A stretch of 64,000 nucleotides of DNA from Vibrio mytili (GCF_000830505.1 NZ_JXOK01000081.1:62001-126000); one strand, 5' to 3'; numbered from the stretch's first letter, positions 42,881 to 52,277 are shown. A program made the numbers and translations. The notes: a model not told the origin generated them from the sequence alone.

Positions 42881-44157
42881 AGCTTTACAATATAAAAGAA
42901 AATGATGAACAAGTATCTTTTGGCCAAGCCGTTCGCCAGGGATTAGGTCGTAATCAAGGCCTGTTTTTTCCATCGGAATTACCAAAATTTGATGATATTG
43001 ATGCGCTGCTTGAAGAAGACTTTGTCTCTCGTAGCACCAAAATTCTGTCTGCATTGATTGGCGATGAGCTAGCAGAGGATCAAGTGAACGCTATGGTTGA
43101 TGCGGCTTTTCAATTCCCAGCCCCTATCAAACAAGTCAAAGATGGTGTGTATGCGCTAGAGCTTTTCCATGGCCCAACCTTAGCATTTAAAGACTTTGGT
43201 GGCCGCTTTATGGCTCAGTCACTGGCAGCGGTATCAGACGGCGGTAAGATCACCATTCTTACTGCGACGTCTGGTGATACTGGCGCGGCCGTTGCCCATG
43301 CCTTCTACGGCATGGAAAACATCAATGTCGTGATTCTTTACCCGAAAGGCAAGATCAGCCCGCTGCAAGAAAAGCTTTTCTGTACCCTCGGTAAGAACAT
43401 TCACACTGTCGCGATCGATGGCGACTTCGATGCTTGTCAGGCACTCGTAAAGCAAGCGTTTGATGATGCGGAATTGCGTGAAGAAATCGGTCTTAACTCC
43501 GCTAACTCGATCAACATCAGTCGCTTAATGGCGCAGATCTGCTACTACTTTGAAGCGGCTGCACAGATGAGCAAAGCTGAGCGAGAAAATCTCGTTATCT
43601 CTGTACCAAGTGGTAACTTTGGTAATTTAACGGCAGGTCTGCTGGCAAAAGCGCTTGGTTTGCCTATTAAGCGTTTTATCGCTGCAACTAATGCGAACGA
43701 TACTGTACCGCGTTACTTGGAAACAGGGCAGTGGGATCCAAAACCAACTGTTGCAACCACGTCTAACGCAATGGATGTGAGCCAACCAAATAACTGGCCA
43801 CGTATTGAAGAGCTATGTCGCGTCAAAGAGTGGGGCTTGGAAACGCTCGGCAAGGGGGCGGTATCTGATCAGCAAAGTGCAGAGTCCGTAAAAGAGCTTA
43901 ATTCACTGGGGTACTTATGTGAGCCACACGGTGCGATTGCTTACCGTGTTTTGAATGAGCAACTTCAGGCTGGAGAAACTGGTCTGTTCTTATGTACTGC
44001 CCACCCTGCGAAGTTTAAAGAAGTTGTGGATGAGATCCTGGACTCAGATATTGAATTGCCTGCACCATTGGCGAAGCATGCTGTGATGGAATTGCTGTCT
44101 GAAGACTTAGATGCGAACTTTGATGCTCTGAAAGCCGTGTTACGTCGAGTTCAATAA
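42877..44157 (+). CDS. thrC: Threonine synthase
   Basis: PLP enzyme converting O-phosphohomoserine to threonine. 426 residues, intact. The PLP lysine is in [18 protein letters not shown] near residue 107, [16 protein letters not shown] near 130 and [17 protein letters not shown] near 245 for the phosphate loop. Start ATG overlaps the thrB stop (ATGA), so the two are translationally coupled. A terminator follows 26 bp after the stop. Confidence 0.98.
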   Translation: MKLYNIKENDEQVSFGQAVRQGLGRNQGLFFPSELPKFDDIDALLEEDFVSRSTKILSALIGDELAEDQVNAMVDAAFQFPAPIKQVKDGVYALELFHGPTLAFKDFGGRFMAQSLAAVSDGGKITILTATSGDTGAAVAHAFYGMENINVVILYPKGKISPLQEKLFCTLGKNIHTVAIDGDFDACQALVKQAFDDAELREEIGLNSANSINISRLMAQICYYFEAAAQMSKAERENLVISVPSGNFGNLTAGLLAKALGLPIKRFIAATNANDTVPRYLETGQWDPKPTVATTSNAMDVSQPNNWPRIEELCRVKEWGLETLGKGAVSDQQSAESVKELNSLGYLCEPHGAIAYRVLNEQLQAGETGLFLCTAHPAKFKEVVDEILDSDIELPAPLAKHAVMELLSEDLDANFDALKAVLRRVQ

Positions 44158-44182
44158 GCCGAAACATAACAAAGTAATAAAG

Positions 44183-44210
44183 AAAAGGTGGAGTTAATCT
44201 CCACCTTTTT
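44183..44210 (+). terminator. Intrinsic terminator of the thr operon
   Basis: AAAAGGTGGAG-ttaat-CTCCACCTTTT, 11-bp stem followed by T. Confidence 0.9.
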
Positions 44211-44228
44211 AATTTTGCTATAGCATAC

Positions 44229-44255
44229 AAAAACGGCGCTCCATGAGCGCCGTTT
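44229..44255 (-). terminator. Intrinsic terminator of grcA
   Basis: AAACGGCGCTC / GAGCGCCGTTT 11-bp stem with a 3-nt loop; on the minus strand followed by five T. Confidence 0.85.
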
Positions 44256-44278
44256 CTTAATCTACCGTCGCTTCTCTA

Positions 44279-44656
44279 TTATAGAGATTCAGTAAATGTA
44301 CGAGCGATTACATCACGTTGTTGCTCTGGAGTTAGCGAGTTGAAGCGAACAGCATAACCAGAAACACGAATGGTTAGCTGAGGGTATTTCTCAGGGTTTG
44401 CCACTGCGTCTTCAAGAGTTTCACGTTTAAGAACGTTCACGTTTAGGTGTTGACCACCTTCAATCTTAGGTGCTGTTTCGATAGCAACTTCACGCGACTC
44501 GTAGTCACCTAGATCGCTGATTGCGATAACTTGATCTGCTTCAAAGCCAGCTGTTGCAGCAACACAACGCGCTTCGTTTTTTTCGTTGTCGAGTAGCCAG
44601 ATTGAGTTTAGTAGTTCGTCATTGGCTGCTTTTGTAATTTGGATACCTTGGATCAT
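44279..44656 (-). CDS. grcA: Autonomous glycyl radical cofactor GrcA (YfiD)
   Basis: Spare glycyl-radical domain that replaces the damaged C terminus of pyruvate formate-lyase after oxygen exposure. 125 residues from ATG 44656, with AGGAG 8 bp upstream; the codon before it is GTG, an unlikely start. The C-terminal glycyl-radical motif [21 protein letters not shown] carries the radical Gly. Two FNR boxes upstream and their spacing match the E. coli yfiD promoter, so strong induction without oxygen is expected. A short leader hairpin CCACA / TGTGG (44671-44682) precedes the ribosome site. Confidence 0.97.
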   Translation of the reverse strand: MIQGIQITKAANDELLNSIWLLDNEKNEARCVAATAGFEADQVIAISDLGDYESREVAIETAPKIEGGQHLNVNVLKRETLEDAVANPEKYPQLTIRVSGYAVRFNSLTPEQQRDVIARTFTESL

Positions 44657-44754
44657 CACTATCTCCTAGTCCACATTTGTGGAGTTTTATGGTGTTAATT
44701 TTCAAATTTCTTATTGAGCTGAGTATTATATAGCTAATAACCACTATTTTGATA

Positions 44755-44768
44755 TTGATTTAGGTCAA
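44755..44768 (-). promoter_or_regulatory. FNR box, promoter-proximal (grcA)
   Basis: TTGATTTAGGTCAA, nine of ten consensus bases. On the minus strand a TATAAT (44730-44725) lies about 31 bp downstream of its centre, so it sits in a class II activation position. Confidence 0.8.
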
Positions 44769-44807
44769 AAAACAACGAAAAACATTATTTTTTCTGAGGT
44801 TGTTTTG

Positions 44808-44821
44808 TTGAGTTAAATCAA
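44808..44821 (-). promoter_or_regulatory. FNR box, promoter-distal (grcA)
   Basis: TTGAGTTAAATCAA, nine of ten consensus bases. Its centre is 53 bp upstream of the proximal box. In E. coli yfiD the two FNR sites are at -40.5 and -93.5, also 53 bp apart, and the distal one down-regulates. Confidence 0.8.
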
Positions 44822-44881
44822 TAAAGTGTTTAAAAACATAGTTTTTAAATTTATTTTAATTAATTTAAAAAATAGTTAAAT

Positions 44882-44915
44882 CTGTAATTTGTAGTAATTT
44901 TACTACAAATTACAG
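44882..44915. repeat. 34-bp near-perfect palindrome between grcA and nfo
   Basis: 16-bp arms, CTGTAATTTGTAGTAA (44882-44897) and its exact complement TTACTACAAATTACAG (44900-44915), with two T in the centre. It lies upstream of both divergent genes and has no T run, so it is not a terminator. Possible operator or relic of a mobile repeat. Confidence 0.9.
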
Positions 44916-44994
44916 TTCGAGAACTAACCAGTAATGGGTAACTACTTGTATTTAGGCCCTTATACTGAAAGTCAAAAGTGATTAAATAACAAAC

Positions 44995-45876
44995 ATGAAA
45001 AACACGTTTGGAAATAAGTTTATCGGTGCCCACGTTTCTGCTGCTGGAGGCGTGGATCAAGCGCCTTTGCGAGCGCGTGAAATTGGTGCCAATGCATTCG
45101 CGCTGTTTACCAAAAACCAGCGACAGTGGGCAGCCAAGCCGTTAGAACAGCAAACCATCAATGCATTCAAAGCAAATTGCAAGATGTTGGGTTTTGGTCC
45201 TGATCGTATCCTTCCTCATGACTCGTATCTGATTAACTTAGGTGCGCCAGAAGAAGAGAAACTCAACAAATCACGTGCAGCCTTCATTGATGAGATGGTG
45301 CGTTGCAACCAACTTGGCCTGACTCTACTCAACTTTCATCCCGGTAGCCATCTTAAGAAGATCTCTGAACAACAGTGTCTTGCCACGATTGCCGAATCTA
45401 TTAACTTAGCCCATAAAGCGGTGCCTAATGTGATCGCCGTGATAGAGAACACTGCTGGGCAAGGCTCGAATCTAGGATGGCGGTTTGAACATCTCGCAGC
45501 GATCATTGAACAGGTTGAAGACAAGCAACGTGTTGGCGTCTGCCTTGATACGTGTCATACGTTTGCTGCTGGTTATGACCTCAGAACAAAAGAGGAATGT
45601 GAACGCACATTTGCGGAGTTTGATCGTATTGTCGGTATGCACTATTTGAGGGCAATGCATCTAAATGATTCAAAAGTCGAACTTTCAAGCCGAGTCGATC
45701 GCCATCATTCATTAGGTAAAGGTGAGATCGGTTGGGATTGTTTTGAGTATATTGCGAAAGATCCCCGTTTTGATTCTATTCCATTGATTTTAGAAACAAT
45801 AAATCCAGACATATGGCCTGACGAAATCAATGCATTGTGCTCTTTTCATCGTGAAGCCATAAACAGGACGGACTAA
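44995..45876 (+). CDS. nfo: Endonuclease IV
   Basis: AP endonuclease of base excision repair using three zinc ions. 293 residues. Motifs: [37 protein letters not shown] at the N terminus, NFHPGSHL near 115, [20 protein letters not shown] near 145, [15 protein letters not shown] near 180, [25 protein letters not shown] near 222 and LETINPDIW near 265. All metal ligands (His, Glu, Asp) are in place. The reading frame is intact. Upstream is the 34-bp palindrome. Confidence 0.97.
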   Translation: MKNTFGNKFIGAHVSAAGGVDQAPLRAREIGANAFALFTKNQRQWAAKPLEQQTINAFKANCKMLGFGPDRILPHDSYLINLGAPEEEKLNKSRAAFIDEMVRCNQLGLTLLNFHPGSHLKKISEQQCLATIAESINLAHKAVPNVIAVIENTAGQGSNLGWRFEHLAAIIEQVEDKQRVGVCLDTCHTFAAGYDLRTKEECERTFAEFDRIVGMHYLRAMHLNDSKVELSSRVDRHHSLGKGEIGWDCFEYIAKDPRFDSIPLILETINPDIWPDEINALCSFHREAINRTD

Positions 45877-45896
45877 GTGCAAAGTTGGCATCTTTC

Positions 45897-45924
45897 TTTC
45901 TAGGGAGAATCAGTTCCCTAGAAA
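45897..45924 (+). promoter_or_regulatory. Leader hairpin before the His-rich microprotein
   Basis: TTTCTAGGGA (45897-45906) and TCCCTAGAAA (45915-45924): perfect 10-bp stem with an 8-nt loop, just 20 nt after the nfo stop and ending 13 bp before the small ORF's ATG. No T run follows. Confidence 0.75.
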
Positions 45925-45937
45925 CAAGGATGTCATT

Positions 45938-46054
45938 ATGTCTCGAGCACTATCAGTTGTTGCCTTTTCTTCCGCTAGACGCGCTGTACGCCTACCAGCT
46001 CCTAACCGTCATATTCATGGCCATGGGCATTTTCGAACGCCGCAGAAACACTGA
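45938..46054 (+). CDS. Possible His-rich microprotein (38 aa)
   Basis: ORF of 38 codons starting MSRALSVVAFSSARRAVRLP and ending with a His-rich tail (HIHGHGH, then a final His). AAGGA lies 6-7 bp before the ATG. Five of the last 14 residues are His, and there is no membrane segment. A perfect hairpin precedes the ribosome site. It could be a metal-binding peptide or a leader peptide; I do not recognise it. The 180 bp after it up to ung show only short dyads. Confidence 0.5.
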   Translation: MSRALSVVAFSSARRAVRLPAPNRHIHGHGHFRTPQKH

Positions 46055-46232
46055 TTGAACTGTCTTATGAAAATGTTTGTTGTTTAACAAGATGTTCACT
46101 TCGTGACAAGATGCTCTTTAGCCTTGGCGTTCGCTGGGAATAAAGGGATCAGTATCTGAATGTTAGGGAAGGTTTTGTCTGTTTGAGTTTGGATGGTTAG
46201 AATAGATTCAAATTTTACTACAGGTACTTTTC

Positions 46233-46913
46233 ATGAATTTGTTACCAACCTGGCATGATGTGATTGGCGAAGAGAAAAAGCAAAGTTACTTTGTTGATAC
46301 ATTGAATTTCGTTGAAGCAGAGCGTGCAGCAGGGAAAGCGATTTACCCTGCAGCAAAAGACGTATTCAATGCGTTCCGTTTCACTGAGTTCAAGGACGTG
46401 AAAGTCGTGATATTGGGACAAGATCCCTACCATGGCCCAAATCAGGCTCACGGGTTATGTTTCTCTGTATTACCGGGAGTTAAAACACCGCCGTCTTTAG
46501 CGAATATGTATAAAGAACTTGCTCAGGATATTGACGGGTTTCAAATACCTCAACATGGATTCTTGCAGAGTTGGGCAGAGCAGGGCGTACTCTTGTTGAA
46601 CACCGTTTTGACGGTTGAACAAGGCAAAGCTCACTCCCATGCTAAAACTGGCTGGGAAACATTCACTGATAAGGTTATTGAAGCAATAAATTTGCATCAG
46701 CAAGGCGTAGTGTTCTTACTTTGGGGCGCTCATGCACAGAAGAAGGGGAGGTTTATTGATCGCTCTAAGCATCATGTGCTGTCTGCGCCACATCCATCCC
46801 CTTTGTCGGCTCACCGCGGCTTTTTCGGCTGCAAGCATTTCTCTCAAGCAAATCAATTGCTCACTTCGCAAGGGAAGTCACCCATTAATTGGCATTTGCC
46901 GTCTATAGTATAA
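46233..46913 (+). CDS. ung: Uracil-DNA glycosylase
   Basis: Removes uracil from DNA. 226 residues. Family 1 motifs: water-activating loop [18 protein letters not shown] near residue 62, [22 protein letters not shown] near 120, and the minor-groove loop [17 protein letters not shown] near 188. Intact, no close operon partner. Confidence 0.97.
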   Translation: MNLLPTWHDVIGEEKKQSYFVDTLNFVEAERAAGKAIYPAAKDVFNAFRFTEFKDVKVVILGQDPYHGPNQAHGLCFSVLPGVKTPPSLANMYKELAQDIDGFQIPQHGFLQSWAEQGVLLLNTVLTVEQGKAHSHAKTGWETFTDKVIEAINLHQQGVVFLLWGAHAQKKGRFIDRSKHHVLSAPHPSPLSAHRGFFGCKHFSQANQLLTSQGKSPINWHLPSIV

Positions 46914-47023
46914 AGCAGACAGTAACGTTTCTTTTTCTCGATCGCTGTTTTTTTGAGCGTGCTCAATCTGAAAATGCGTTTCTCATGTACACTTATTAAA
47001 AGAAGGTGTTAAGGAGAGACGCT

Positions 47024-47578
47024 ATGATGATCGAAAGAATCCGACGTGAACACGGCTATATGGTTCGTTTGTTGGCGATATTGCGCCACAAGCTTAATGA
47101 AATAAAACGCGAACAACCGATTAACTACGCACTCGTTGGTGAGATTGTCGACTACCTTGCGAATCATTCGGAAAAAGTGCATCACCCGAAAGAAGACATT
47201 CTCTATCACCATTTCCTAAAGCAGTACGGAAAGCAACAACATATAGAGAACCTTGAGAAAGAGCACCAAGAGCTTGCGGTGAAAACCAAAGACTTTGCCT
47301 CGGTGATCGAAATGATTCTTCAAGATGCTGTTGTACCACAGGACATGTTTCTAGCTCATCTTGAAGATTTTATTGAGTCACAAAAAAATCACCTAGAGCT
47401 CGAGGAGCGTAAGATTTTGCCACTGATTGAAGAGTTATTTACTACCGAAGACTGGCAGTATGTTGAAAATCTATGGAGCGAAAATGAAGACGATCCAGTC
47501 TTTGGTGATACGATCGCTGATCGTTACAAACAACTGGCTGAGCGTGTTCGTCAAAACAAAACCGAGTTTGTTGACTGA
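47024..47578 (+). CDS. Hemerythrin-like domain protein
   Basis: 184 residues, predicted all-helical. The start is ATG 47024, with AAGGAG 8 bp upstream; the frame extends 18 bp further. The metal-ligand pattern of a hemerythrin fold is present: REHGYM near 8, HHPKEDILYHHF near 60 and EKEHQEL near 82, then QKNHLELEERKILP near 128. Such proteins bind a di-iron centre and oxygen or nitric oxide. It has no receiver or signalling domain attached. A bidirectional terminator follows. Confidence 0.85.
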   Translation: MMIERIRREHGYMVRLLAILRHKLNEIKREQPINYALVGEIVDYLANHSEKVHHPKEDILYHHFLKQYGKQQHIENLEKEHQELAVKTKDFASVIEMILQDAVVPQDMFLAHLEDFIESQKNHLELEERKILPLIEELFTTEDWQYVENLWSENEDDPVFGDTIADRYKQLAERVRQNKTEFVD

Positions 47579-47589
47579 GGTTTAAACAA

Positions 47590-47618
47590 ACAAAAGGCAC
47601 CTGAGAGGTGCCTTTTGT
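47590..47618. terminator. Bidirectional terminator, hemerythrin gene / DUF3545 gene
   Basis: ACAAAAGGCACCT-gag-AGGTGCCTTTTGT, 13-bp perfect stem with T run on each strand, between two convergent genes. Confidence 0.9.
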
Positions 47619-47623
47619 ATGAA

Positions 47624-47809
47624 TCAGAGTTTAATATCTTCTAAGTTGTAGTCATTGCAGACGTCGAGCTCTCTTAGTTCTTTAAGTAGATTGCGTCTGT
47701 CGTTCATTTCTTCAATTTCACGCCACTTTCGTTTTATAGGTTTGGCACGAGATTTGGTTGTAGAGGTCGTGTCTAGATTAAAAATGTCATCCAGTTGAAA
47801 GCCTTCCAT
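47624..47809 (-). CDS. DUF3545 family small protein
   Basis: 61 residues, charged: basic middle (KSRAKPIKRKWREIEEMNDRR) and acidic ends. It fits DUF3545, a short family of vibrios and related marine gammaproteobacteria with no known role. The central helix KWREIEEMNDRRNLLKELREL is amphipathic. Confidence 0.75.
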   Translation of the reverse strand: MEGFQLDDIFNLDTTSTTKSRAKPIKRKWREIEEMNDRRNLLKELRELDVCNDYNLEDIKL

Positions 47810-48524
47810 AAGCCACCTTACCTTTCTTAGCTAAAATGCTGTCACCACTCCTTGCGGAGCCTTTTAAGTACCACAACATTCGTGAGGATAACCATGATAC
47901 GTTTCGCATTTGTGTCGCTTATATGACAGTTTTGTGCAAAAACATTCCGATAATCACATTTTTTGTTCAAGGTGTTGCGCAAAAAATAAACAAACGAGCA
48001 AGTTGAGAGAATTAAATCAACAGATTTTTGATGTTAATTTGAATGATTAATTTTACAGACATAGCAAGGAGTTCGGTTGCATAAAACTGGTTTGATGAAA
48101 TAGTGCTCAATAATACAGAAACAAACGCAGTAGCCACATCTAATGCCTTGTGAATACTAGCTTATGAGAGAACTTTTGCGTTGTTGAATGGTTTACGATC
48201 ATAACTAGGTTTTTGTTGCTAAGTTGTAATTATAATGTTTTGATTTGTGAGGGTATGTTTTCTTGTTTATGTTACCTTTTGGTGATTTTATAGTGAAAAA
48301 CAACAATGATACTCATGCTGTTGCGTATTGATTTTTGCGTCTCCTGATTGCATTATCCGCCCGTCAAAAAACACACTGGTACGTAAAATGGATGCATGAA
48401 GCGACGTTTACGATTCTAGATTGCTCATAAAAAAACGAATTCGCCTAGGACTCTTTGACACTAGGCAGGCAATTTAGTGGATGGCTTGGACGCAGAGACC
48501 GGTGCAACTCACTCTGAGGTACGC
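47810..48524. other. Long intergenic region upstream of alsT
   Basis: About 715 bp, AT-rich, with no ORF that has a ribosome site. A hairpin GCCTAG (48443-48448) / CTAGGC (48461-48466) sits about 60 bp before alsT. I compared the last 100 bp with a glycine riboswitch, which precedes some symporter genes in Vibrio, and it did not fit. The length suggests a regulated promoter or an unrecognised RNA. Confidence 0.5.
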
Positions 48525-49958
48525 ATGACAGACTTAATCAATTTAATGAATGATCTCCTGTGGGGATCTATTCTAGTTTATCTTCTGGTTGGGGTTGGGA
48601 TTTACTTCACCATTAGATTGGGATTCATACAATTCCGCCATTTTGGCCATATGTTTACGGTTCTAAAGAACAGTCGCAAAGCAGACAAAGCTGGTATTTC
48701 TTCTTTCCAAGCACTTTGTACCAGTCTGGCGGCGCGTGTTGGTACAGGTAACATGGCGGGGGTGGCAGTTGCTCTTACTGCTGGTGGTCCCGGTGCGATT
48801 TTTTGGATGTGGCTGATTGCGATGCTTGGCATGGCAACGTCATTTGCAGAAAGTACATTGGCACAGTTATACAAAACCAAAGATGATGATGGTAACTACC
48901 GTGGTGGTCCTGCCTATTATATGGAAAAAGGGCTGGGCATGCGTTGGATGGGCGTTCTGTTCTCCGTATTCCTTATCATCGCTTTTGGTTTGGTATTTAA
49001 CGCCGTACAAGCAAACTCAATAGCGAATGCAATGAGTGCAGCTTTTGGGTGGAATAATCATTACGTTGGCATTGCAGTTGTTGTTTTGTCCGCTGTTGTT
49101 ATTTTTGGTGGTATTAAACGTATCGCAAAAGTGGCTGAGATGATTGTTCCTGTCATGGCGCTGTTATACTTGGCGTTGGCGCTAGTTGTTATGTTTGCCA
49201 ACATTGAAAAGTTACCTGCGGTATTGGCACTTATCTTTAAGAGTGCATTTGGTCTGCAAGAAGCGGCTGCTGGTGGCTTAGGCTACGCGATTGCTCAAGC
49301 CATGATCAATGGTGTCAAACGTGGTTTGTTCTCAAACGAAGCTGGTATGGGTTCTGCGCCTAACGCGGCAGCGTCTGCAACCCCATACCCACCGCACCCA
49401 GCCTCTCAGGGTTATGTACAGATGCTTGGTGTGTTTATGGATACCATCGTTATCTGTTCTTCTACCGTGGCGATTATCCTCATGTCTGGAGAGTATGTCG
49501 GCCAAGCAACTGAAATTACCGGGATTGAGTTGACTCAACGAGCGTTAAGCTCACAAGTCGGTGAGTGGGGCAGCATTTTTGTTGCAGTTGCGATATTCTT
49601 CTTCGCATTTACGTCGATCATCGCAAACTACTCATACGCGGAAACGAACTTGATTTTCTTGGAGCATAACCATAAAGCAGGGGTGAAACTTTTCCGTTTA
49701 GTGTTCCTGGGTATGGTCATGTTCGGTGCACTGGCATCGCTACCAGTCGTGTGGTCATTGGCGGATGTTTCAATGGGACTTATGGCCATTGTAAACTTAG
49801 TGGCGATCATTCTACTGTCTGGTATCGTTATCAAGCTTGCAAAAGATTACAACCGTCAATTGGATGAAGGCAAAGTCCCGACCTTTGATGTGAACGACTT
49901 TCCTGAACTTAAGTCACAGCTAGAAGAAGGCATTTGGGACACCCCTAAAAAAGGCTAA
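48525..49958 (+). CDS. Alanine/glycine:cation symporter family protein (AlsT/DagA)
   Basis: Sodium-coupled amino acid symporter, 477 residues with about 10-11 membrane helices. The start is ATG 48525, after GAGGTACGC; a GTG 48 bp upstream adds a hydrophilic tail not seen in the family. Signature RVGTGNMAGVAVALTAGGPGAIFWMW near residue 75, YRGGPAYYMEKGLG near 130 and the loop FSNEAGMGSAPNAAASA near 280. Likely imports alanine or glycine with Na+, fitting a marine vibrio. A terminator follows. Confidence 0.93.
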   Translation: MTDLINLMNDLLWGSILVYLLVGVGIYFTIRLGFIQFRHFGHMFTVLKNSRKADKAGISSFQALCTSLAARVGTGNMAGVAVALTAGGPGAIFWMWLIAMLGMATSFAESTLAQLYKTKDDDGNYRGGPAYYMEKGLGMRWMGVLFSVFLIIAFGLVFNAVQANSIANAMSAAFGWNNHYVGIAVVVLSAVVIFGGIKRIAKVAEMIVPVMALLYLALALVVMFANIEKLPAVLALIFKSAFGLQEAAAGGLGYAIAQAMINGVKRGLFSNEAGMGSAPNAAASATPYPPHPASQGYVQMLGVFMDTIVICSSTVAIILMSGEYVGQATEITGIELTQRALSSQVGEWGSIFVAVAIFFFAFTSIIANYSYAETNLIFLEHNHKAGVKLFRLVFLGMVMFGALASLPVVWSLADVSMGLMAIVNLVAIILLSGIVIKLAKDYNRQLDEGKVPTFDVNDFPELKSQLEEGIWDTPKKG

Positions 49959-50007
49959 GTGCGTTTATTACTGACTGATTGTTGAAAGCTATTAGCCCGA
50001 TTTGTAA

Positions 50008-50037
50008 AGCCATGCAGACATTGCATGGCTTTTTTTT
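50008..50037 (+). terminator. Intrinsic terminator after alsT
   Basis: AGCCATGC-agacatt-GCATGGCT stem followed by seven T. Confidence 0.9.
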
Positions 50038-50075
50038 GTACTCTAGTAAAAAACAGAATTAGGGAAGTAAAAGTC

Positions 50076-50852
50076 ATGCTTATCGTAGTTTCTCCTGCTA
50101 AGACACTTGATTATGAGTCTCCTCTAGCGACAGAAAAATTTACTCAGCCTGAGCTCGTTGGTTATTCAAAAGAGCTGATAGATGTTTGTCGTAAATTGAC
50201 ACCCGCTGATGTGGCGTCGTTGATGAAGGTGAGTGACAAAATTGCAGATTTAAACGTCGGTCGATTCCAAGAATGGAGCGAGACATTTACCACTGCTAAC
50301 TCTCGTCAGGCATTGTTAGCATTTAAAGGCGATGTTTATACCGGACTAGAAGCTGAAACGTTTTCGGAAGCGGATTTTGACTATGCTCAGGACCATTTGC
50401 GAATGCTATCAGGGCTGTACGGTTTGCTAAAACCCTTAGATCTAATGCAACCGTATCGCCTAGAAATGGGAACGAAGCTTGCTACGGATAAAGGCAACAA
50501 TCTTTATCAGTTTTGGGGGAATGTGATTACCGATAAGCTTAATGAGGCGATTGCGGCACAGGGCGACAATGTTCTCATTAATTTGGCTTCCAATGAGTAC
50601 TTTAAAGCGGTAAAACCAAAGAACTTAGATGCTCAGGTGATCACACCAATTTTTAAAGACTGTAAAAACGGGCAGTACAAAGTGATCAGCTTTTATGCGA
50701 AGAAAGCACGCGGCATGATGGCGCGCTACATCATTGAAAACCGTATCGAAAGCGTGGCTGATTTGACCAAGTTTGATACGGCGGGTTACTACTTTGTCGA
50801 AGATGAATCAACGCCAACGGAGTTAGTGTTTAAGCGTGAAGAGCAAAATTGA
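50076..50852 (+). CDS. yaaA: Peroxide stress protein YaaA
   Basis: UPF0246 family; in E. coli it lowers intracellular free iron during hydrogen peroxide stress and binds DNA. 258 residues, same as E. coli, from ATG 50076 with AGGGAAG upstream; the frame runs 51 bp further into the alsT terminator. Motifs: [16 protein letters not shown] at the start, [28 protein letters not shown] near 123, [11 protein letters not shown] near 180, and [15 protein letters not shown] near 215. Confidence 0.94.
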   Translation: MLIVVSPAKTLDYESPLATEKFTQPELVGYSKELIDVCRKLTPADVASLMKVSDKIADLNVGRFQEWSETFTTANSRQALLAFKGDVYTGLEAETFSEADFDYAQDHLRMLSGLYGLLKPLDLMQPYRLEMGTKLATDKGNNLYQFWGNVITDKLNEAIAAQGDNVLINLASNEYFKAVKPKNLDAQVITPIFKDCKNGQYKVISFYAKKARGMMARYIIENRIESVADLTKFDTAGYYFVEDESTPTELVFKREEQN

Positions 50853-50871
50853 TCACACGGTTTCAGGTAGT

Positions 50872-50902
50872 AAAAAAGGGTTGGCATTGCCAACCCTTTT
50901 TT
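50872..50902. terminator. Bidirectional terminator yaaA / srmB
   Basis: AAAAAAGGGTTGGC-att-GCCAACCCTTTTTT: 14-bp perfect arms between convergent genes. Confidence 0.92.
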
Positions 50903-50950
50903 GCGTCAGTAAGTCAGTGACTTACGTTTGTACGTTAGTCACTCTGAAGA

Positions 50951-52171
50951 TTACTTTTTAGTTACTTTCTTTTTCGCTGTTTTCTTCTTGTCTTCTTTTT
51001 TCTTTTTCTTCTTAAATACAGGCTTTTTGTGCTTTGGTCGCATTTCTTTGATAAAACGTTCTTTGATATCTTCTTTGACGTAACGTGCAACGCGGTCCAT
51101 CATCGGTTGATCGTGCGCTTCGACGATTGAAATAGCGTTACCTTTTTTACCTGCACGAGCGGTACGGCCGATTCGGTGTAAGTAAACATCTGCTGTGCGC
51201 GGTAAATCGTAGTTAATTACGTGAGAGACATCAGGAAGGTCGATACCACGCGCGGCTACGTCGGTTGCAAGTAGTACATTTACACTGCCATCACGGAAGC
51301 GTGAAATCGCGTTATTACGACGATCTTGTGGCATTTCACCTTGAATCCACGAGCAAGGGATTTGCGCACTTTCAAGTTGACTGCGCAGTTCCGCCAGACG
51401 CTCACGTGTTTTCAAAAAAACGATCGTGCGCTCAGCTTGTTGGGTAATGATGTGTTTTAGGAGTGCTAACTTGTGCTCGGCGTCATCAGCACGGTGGTAC
51501 CACTGGGCTATTTTCTTACGCTCACGCAGTGGGGACTTAGCATCAATTTCTGCGGGATTGTTTAACAGATCCGCAGTGAAACCTTCGACACCCCTACCTT
51601 CTAGCGTCGCTGAAAATAGCAGGGTCTGTTTACGCCAGCGGCACTCGTTAGACAGACGGTCAACCGTCGGCGCAAAGCCCATATCCAGCATGCGATCCGC
51701 TTCATCTAAAATTAACCATTCAATGGCACGACAGTCAAAGCGCTCCGCATCAATGTACTCTTTCAAACGTCCCGGTGTTGCAACAACGATGTCTTGCGTT
51801 GTGGAAAGAATGTCGGCGTGCTCTTGGTATTGAACGCCACCCGTGATGGTGAAGATGTTCAACTTCGTGTTTTTGGCGAGCGCCCGTGCTTGGTCTGCAA
51901 CCTGCATCGCGAGTTCGCGTGTTGGCGTTAAGATCAAAACACGTGCTGGCCCTGGCTTACGGCGCGGAAAATCTTGTAAGTATTGCAAAGCAGGCAGTAC
52001 GAATGCTGCTGTCTTACCCGTTCCTGTTGGTGCAGAGGCAAGAACGTCTCGACCATCCAATGCTTGTGGGATCGCTTCCGCCTGAACGTTTGTTGGGCGA
52101 GAAAAGCCCATATCTTCAATGGCATCGAGTAAGTTTGGGTCTAGATCAAGTTCAGCAAAGGTTCTGATCAC
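50951..52171 (-). CDS. srmB: ATP-dependent RNA helicase SrmB
   Basis: DEAD-box helicase of early 50S ribosome assembly. 406 residues. Q motif (SRPTNVQAEAIPQ), motif I APTGTGKTAAF, PTRELA, TPGRL, DEAD in LILDEADRMLDMG, SAT in LLFSATL, and the C-terminal HRIGRTARAG are all intact. The Lys-rich tail (about residues 375-406) matches the RNA-binding tail of SrmB and is longer here than in many relatives. It lies downstream of trmN in the same direction with 106 bp between; in E. coli the two genes are adjacent but divergent. Confidence 0.93.
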   Translation of the reverse strand: MIRTFAELDLDPNLLDAIEDMGFSRPTNVQAEAIPQALDGRDVLASAPTGTGKTAAFVLPALQYLQDFPRRKPGPARVLILTPTRELAMQVADQARALAKNTKLNIFTITGGVQYQEHADILSTTQDIVVATPGRLKEYIDAERFDCRAIEWLILDEADRMLDMGFAPTVDRLSNECRWRKQTLLFSATLEGRGVEGFTADLLNNPAEIDAKSPLRERKKIAQWYHRADDAEHKLALLKHIITQQAERTIVFLKTRERLAELRSQLESAQIPCSWIQGEMPQDRRNNAISRFRDGSVNVLLATDVAARGIDLPDVSHVINYDLPRTADVYLHRIGRTARAGKKGNAISIVEAHDQPMMDRVARYVKEDIKERFIKEMRPKHKKPVFKKKKKKEDKKKTAKKKVTKK

Positions 52172-52277
52172 AATGAGTTCTCCACAAGCAAGGCTTGATT
52201 AATGGTTCGCCGCAACAGCATAAAATACGAAAAGGTTGAACATTATAAAGTATTGGTGACAAGGATCACATGTTATT

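Noticed and set aside
44671-44682. CCACA / TGTGG hairpin in the grcA leader as a riboswitch
   Set aside because: A 5-bp stem alone, with the ribosome site free beside it; no further conserved structure seen.
48420-48524. Glycine riboswitch upstream of the alanine/glycine symporter
   Set aside because: The conserved core segments of the glycine aptamer are not present in order; only an unrelated short hairpin is there.
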